Of a stretch of 31,411 nt of DNA, positions 28,153 to 31,411 are shown one piece after another. The translations under genes and the position numbers were made by a program. The stretch is from positions 1 to 31,411 of IMG/VR virus record IMGVR_UViG_3300042922_000357. The stretch is one strand, 5' to 3'. Below the pieces are notes generated by a model. That model did not search any database, was not told the origin of the DNA, and saw only the letters and a list, made by a program, of their open reading frames with translations. The stretch is from a virus. Every line of letters starts with the position of its first letter. Within the stretch, counting starts at the first letter, position 1.

Positions 28153-31014
28153 ATGGCAGGAAAAGAGTACAAAATAGCGTTTGAACTGCAAGCGAAGCTT
28201 GAATCCAGTTATAACACGGTGACGCATAAGGTCCTGGATAACCTTGAAAAAATCAATGATACCGCCCGTGCTATTGAAGCGATTCGCATTTCCGGCGACA
28301 TGGTCCGTCCACTGCGCGAAGGGCTCCAGGCAACGGAACGGGAGTTTGATCAGCTGCGCCGGATGCCACGGATTGACGGCATCTTTACTGAAACCGTCAA
28401 AGAACTCAAAGAGGCGGTCAAGGAATCTGCGCAACTCGCCCGTAACCTGCAGGAGATTGCCCGGATCCGGATGCCGTCGAATATGTTCGGCAATGATTTG
28501 CAGCGGTATACCCGGGATATGCAAGATCTCGAGCGCCGCATGCGGGAGATTAACGACATCCAAGGACCGCAGCCGGGAGATCCTGGCGGAGGAGGCGGGG
28601 GCAGTGAAGGTGATGGAGGTAGTTCTGGGGCTTGGGCCTTAGGTGGTGCCGCGATTGCTGGAGGCATCGGAGTTGCTGCTGTGGCTGGGCTTGGGTTAGC
28701 CGGCCATGCTGTATTCTCTTTTTCTGAGGAATATCAAGAAGCAATGAATCAACTACAGGCAAGCACGAATTCATCTGCAGAGCAAATGGAAGGATTCAGT
28801 GCAATTGCTGAAAGTCTATATAACCAGAATATGGGTGAAGGCTTCTATGATGTAGCTGAGAGCATGAGCGCAGTACGCAAAGTGACCCAATTAACTGGCA
28901 CTGATTTAGAGAATACAACCAAGAACGCAATGATATATTCTGACGTGTTTAGCGAAGATATTGCAGAATCAGTTAAAGCAGCAGATACTATGATGAAGAA
29001 TTTTGGTATTACATCGACTGATGCATACAACCTTTTGGCGCAAGGAGCATCCGGTCCCTTATCAAAGAGCATGGACTTATTAGATACAGCTAACGAATAC
29101 AGCGTGTATTTTGCTCAGCTGGGATTCTCAGCAAATCAAATGTTTGATACCTTTGCTGCTGGGATGGAGGCAGGCGCGTTTTCACTTGACAAGGTAGGGG
29201 ATGGGATTAAGGAATTCGGCATTAGAACAAAAGATGGTTCGAAAAATTCCTTAGCAGCCTACAAAGAGCTCGGCTTAAATGGTGTGAAAATGACCGCAGA
29301 GTTTAATGCAGGTGGGAAGACGGCACAAGAAGCCTTCCTTAAAACTGCTAAAGCCATTGCCGCTGTAAAAGATCCAGTGGTAGCTAATGCGGTGTCGGTA
29401 CAATTGTTTGGCACCCAAGCAGAAGATCTGGAATCACGCGTTGTCAAGGCTATGACCTCTGCAAAAAGTCAGTTCGACATGACCAAAAATACCATGGAAG
29501 AGATTGGTAAGGTCAAGTACAATACCATAGGTCAAGCGTTCGGGGGGATAGGTCGTACCCTACAAACATCGCTTATCCTACCAATTTCGAAAGAATTGCT
29601 TCCATTTTTTTCGGGTATGGCTGCCAAAATGACCGAATGGGTACCGAAGGTAATGGGTGGATTCAAAAAAGTTGGTGGAGCCATCAAAGAAGCTGCAACG
29701 AATGTCCAGTGGTTGTATGAAAACGGTTTTGACGGCGAAATGAGAGGCATCACGGAAAATTATTTGACAGCCTTCGGTATGGACAAGGAGACTGCTGAAG
29801 AAATCGCGCTCAGCATTCAAAGTGTTTACGATTCCGTCGCTGGTGTTGTCGGTGATATTAAGGGCCTATTTACTGGGAAAATTAGCATCACTGAAATGCT
29901 CGGATTCAAGAAGAAGGACATGAAAGGCATTACCTCCGGATTCAAGGATATTGTCGGCGGGCTCATGGACTATTGGGCTGATTTTGGTAAGAACCTGTTG
30001 GGGTTATGGCCGAATATCAGAAGTATATTCGTCTCCTTGGGAACCATCGTCAAAACTGTTGCCCCGATTGTGGGGGCGCTGGTGACTACGGCCGTCTCTG
30101 GCTTCAAGGCGATATACACCGCCGTGTTTCCAATCGCAACTTATCTCGCCGGGAAAATGTGGCCAATCGTGCAGAATATCTTCAATTACCTGAGCACCCA
30201 GGCATTCCCGCAGGTTGCCCGGTTAATATCCGCCCTTATGCCGCAAATCATGGGTATTGCATCCAAAGTTCAGGAAGCGTTCGGCGCTATCGGCGGATGG
30301 ATCAGCCGGACGTTCGAAGCGTTGAAGCCTACGCTGGATAATTTGTTCGCAACCTTCGATTTTGTTTGGGGAGCGATTAAAATCGTAGTGTCCAATGCCA
30401 TTGATGCCATCGGCGGCGTAATTAGCGGTCTGCTGACTTCATTGGGTGGTATCATCGACTTTGTCACCGGTGTATTTAGCGGTGATTGGGGTAAAGCCTG
30501 GCAGGGCGTTCGCGAAGTCTTTGAGGGGATCTTTACCGGTATCGGGGCCATTCTCGTATTCCCGATTAATGTGGCCGTCGATGCCATTAACGCAGCCATT
30601 CGCGGGATAAACAAAGTCAAATTCGATGTTCCTGATTGGGTACCTGGTATTGGAGGGGATACATTCGGTTTCGACATACCCACCCTTCCCCATGTCGGCG
30701 GTTATGCGAATGGCGGTTATGTGGACAGTCCAGAACTGGCGTGGATAGGCGAGGGGCGTTCACCGGAATGGATTATCCCTGAAAACAATTCAGCTCGATC
30801 TCAGGCTCTCCTGCAGGCTGCAAACCGCAGTATGGGAGGCGGAGACGCTGGCGGGACCACCATTGGAGATTTCATCTATAAGCCGATATTCAATTTCTAC
30901 GGCCCAGCGGATCAGGAAGCGGTACAGAAAATGGAACAGCGGAATCAGCAAGAGTTCGGGAAACAGTTTTCAGATTATAAACGTCAGTCTAGGAGGAGGA
31001 GCCTATCGACATGA
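28153..31014 (+). CDS. Tail tape measure protein, TP901 core type
   Basis: Sets tail length and is ejected through the tube; 953 residues suggests a tail of roughly 140 nm at the usual 0.15 nm per residue. Order of parts: N-terminal helical coiled-coil region (about 10-135), Gly-rich linker (139-158), hydrophobic segment (160-189), TP901-type core (about 195-430, with ADTMMKNFGITSTDAYNLLA and GAFSLDKVGDGIKEFGIRTK), membrane-active helices (about 625-800) and the Gly/Asn-rich end GGYANGGYVDSPELAWIGEG. GAGGTGA precedes the ATG. GC content falls sharply from near 28700 and rises again by about 30000, a sign of mosaic exchange. No gpU-like gene is present between it and gpX. Confidence 0.94.
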   Translation: MAGKEYKIAFELQAKLESSYNTVTHKVLDNLEKINDTARAIEAIRISGDMVRPLREGLQATEREFDQLRRMPRIDGIFTETVKELKEAVKESAQLARNLQEIARIRMPSNMFGNDLQRYTRDMQDLERRMREINDIQGPQPGDPGGGGGGSEGDGGSSGAWALGGAAIAGGIGVAAVAGLGLAGHAVFSFSEEYQEAMNQLQASTNSSAEQMEGFSAIAESLYNQNMGEGFYDVAESMSAVRKVTQLTGTDLENTTKNAMIYSDVFSEDIAESVKAADTMMKNFGITSTDAYNLLAQGASGPLSKSMDLLDTANEYSVYFAQLGFSANQMFDTFAAGMEAGAFSLDKVGDGIKEFGIRTKDGSKNSLAAYKELGLNGVKMTAEFNAGGKTAQEAFLKTAKAIAAVKDPVVANAVSVQLFGTQAEDLESRVVKAMTSAKSQFDMTKNTMEEIGKVKYNTIGQAFGGIGRTLQTSLILPISKELLPFFSGMAAKMTEWVPKVMGGFKKVGGAIKEAATNVQWLYENGFDGEMRGITENYLTAFGMDKETAEEIALSIQSVYDSVAGVVGDIKGLFTGKISITEMLGFKKKDMKGITSGFKDIVGGLMDYWADFGKNLLGLWPNIRSIFVSLGTIVKTVAPIVGALVTTAVSGFKAIYTAVFPIATYLAGKMWPIVQNIFNYLSTQAFPQVARLISALMPQIMGIASKVQEAFGAIGGWISRTFEALKPTLDNLFATFDFVWGAIKIVVSNAIDAIGGVISGLLTSLGGIIDFVTGVFSGDWGKAWQGVREVFEGIFTGIGAILVFPINVAVDAINAAIRGINKVKFDVPDWVPGIGGDTFGFDIPTLPHVGGYANGGYVDSPELAWIGEGRSPEWIIPENNSARSQALLQAANRSMGGGDAGGTTIGDFIYKPIFNFYGPADQEAVQKMEQRNQQEFGKQFSDYKRQSRRRSLST

Positions 31015-31214
31015 CTTATACCACTGTACAAGGCGATACCTGGGATGGTATCGCCTTTAAAGTTTATGAGCAGGCAAGCCTTATGACGCTGCTCATCAAT
31101 GCCAATCCGGAGTATGTTTCGATAGTTGTATTTTCCGGAGGCGTCATTCTGGCTGTGCCGGATAAGCCGGCTGACGCTGCTGACACGCTGCCTCCGTGGA
31201 GAAGGGAGGATTAA
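31011..31214 (+). CDS. Tail protein gpX-like with LysM domain
   Basis: 67 residues, essentially one LysM-type fold: YTTVQGDTWDGIAFKVYEQA, LMTLLINANPEYVSIVVFSG, GVILAVPDKP. It is similar in size and position to P2 gpX, thought to act at the tail tip or baseplate hub. It overlaps the tape measure stop as ATGA and is followed 1 nt later by the gpD-like gene. Confidence 0.9.
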   Translation: MTYTTVQGDTWDGIAFKVYEQASLMTLLINANPEYVSIVVFSGGVILAVPDKPADAADTLPPWRRED

Positions 31215-31215
31215 C

Positions 31216-31411
31216 GTGGAGAACATGCAGGACGCACGCAGGGCGGTGCTAGTGATCACGTACAATGGCAAGGACATTACCACGGATCTCGCCAAGTCGC
31301 TGATTGACTTTTCTTATAACGATGCAGCGCCGGGGGATGCGGATGATATTGCTATTAATCTCGAAGACCGGGCGTTGAATTGGTCCGGTCCCTGGTCTCC
31401 GGTGGAAGGCG
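31216..31411 (+). CDS. Late control protein D / baseplate hub, gpD-like, 3'-partial
   Basis: Starts at GTG 31216 (GGGAGGA upstream) and runs off the window after 65 codons. The N-terminus VENMQDARRAVLVITYNGKD, then LIDFSYNDAAPGDADDIAIN and EDRALNWSGPW, matches the P2 gpD/XkdQ hub family, which forms the spike-carrying hub under the tube. Position after gpX supports this. The missing part lies to the right of the window. Confidence 0.88.
   Translation, partial: MENMQDARRAVLVITYNGKDITTDLAKSLIDFSYNDAAPGDADDIAINLEDRALNWSGPWSPVEG

Overview
The window is a stretch of a temperate, contractile-tailed (myovirus-type) bacteriophage genome. It probably comes from a Gram-positive host of the Bacillales. 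Paenibacillus or Brevibacillus fits the roughly 50% GC late genes and the protein styles, but this host call is recollection and inference, not proof. Purine-rich Shine-Dalgarno sites, many TTG and GTG starts, an ImmR/ImmA immunity pair and an LL-H type holin support a Firmicutes host. Nearly every base is phage, and no clear host gene is seen. A lysis cassette lies just outside the 3' end of the integrase gene, with a candidate attP between them. This is the order of a circular, unintegrated phage genome or a permuted contig. Tandem prophages are the main alternative.

Layout. 1-1211: lysis cassette (M15 peptidase endolysin, cut by the window edge, then holin), closed by a terminator. 1276-3074: accessory region with a membrane-anchored surface protein, two small hypothetical genes, an orphan XRE regulator and GC-rich hairpins. 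3118-3334: candidate attP. 3335-5397 (minus strand): integrase, ImmA-like metalloprotease, ImmR-like repressor. 5398-5580: divergent lysogeny switch with two good sigma-A promoters and an array of related operator sites. 5581-7238: Cro-like protein, a small gene, excisionase, a small gene, and a BRO-N antirepressor. 7229-13515: early genes, including HNH nuclease, DnaD-like replication protein with candidate origin repeats, several small zinc-ribbon proteins, a PAPS-reductase-like PP-loop enzyme and an ASCH protein. 13516-15693: small genes ending in an ArpU-like late regulator. 15694-16233: late control region with two terminator hairpins and probably cos.

16234-31411 is the structural operon. 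Packaging and head are lambda-like: Nu1-type small terminase, GpA large terminase, gpW, portal gpB, ClpP-type protease with a nested scaffold, gpD decoration and gpE capsid, then gpFII-like and gpZ-like connectors. The tail is P2-like and contractile: sheath, tube, frameshifted tail assembly chaperone, tape measure, gpX/LysM and gpD. Baseplate and fibre genes should follow to the right and, on a circular genome, lead back to the lysin at position 1.

The points most worth a second look are: a nested Nu3-like scaffold start at 21789 inside the protease gene; the -1 frameshift site at 27935 with a hairpin 8 nt downstream; the five-site operator array of the genetic switch; origin-like repeats across the HNH and DnaD genes; and a low-GC, opposite-strand cargo gene inserted between terminase and gpW. 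No CRISPR array, complete tRNA, IS element or recognisable known anti-phage defence system was found.
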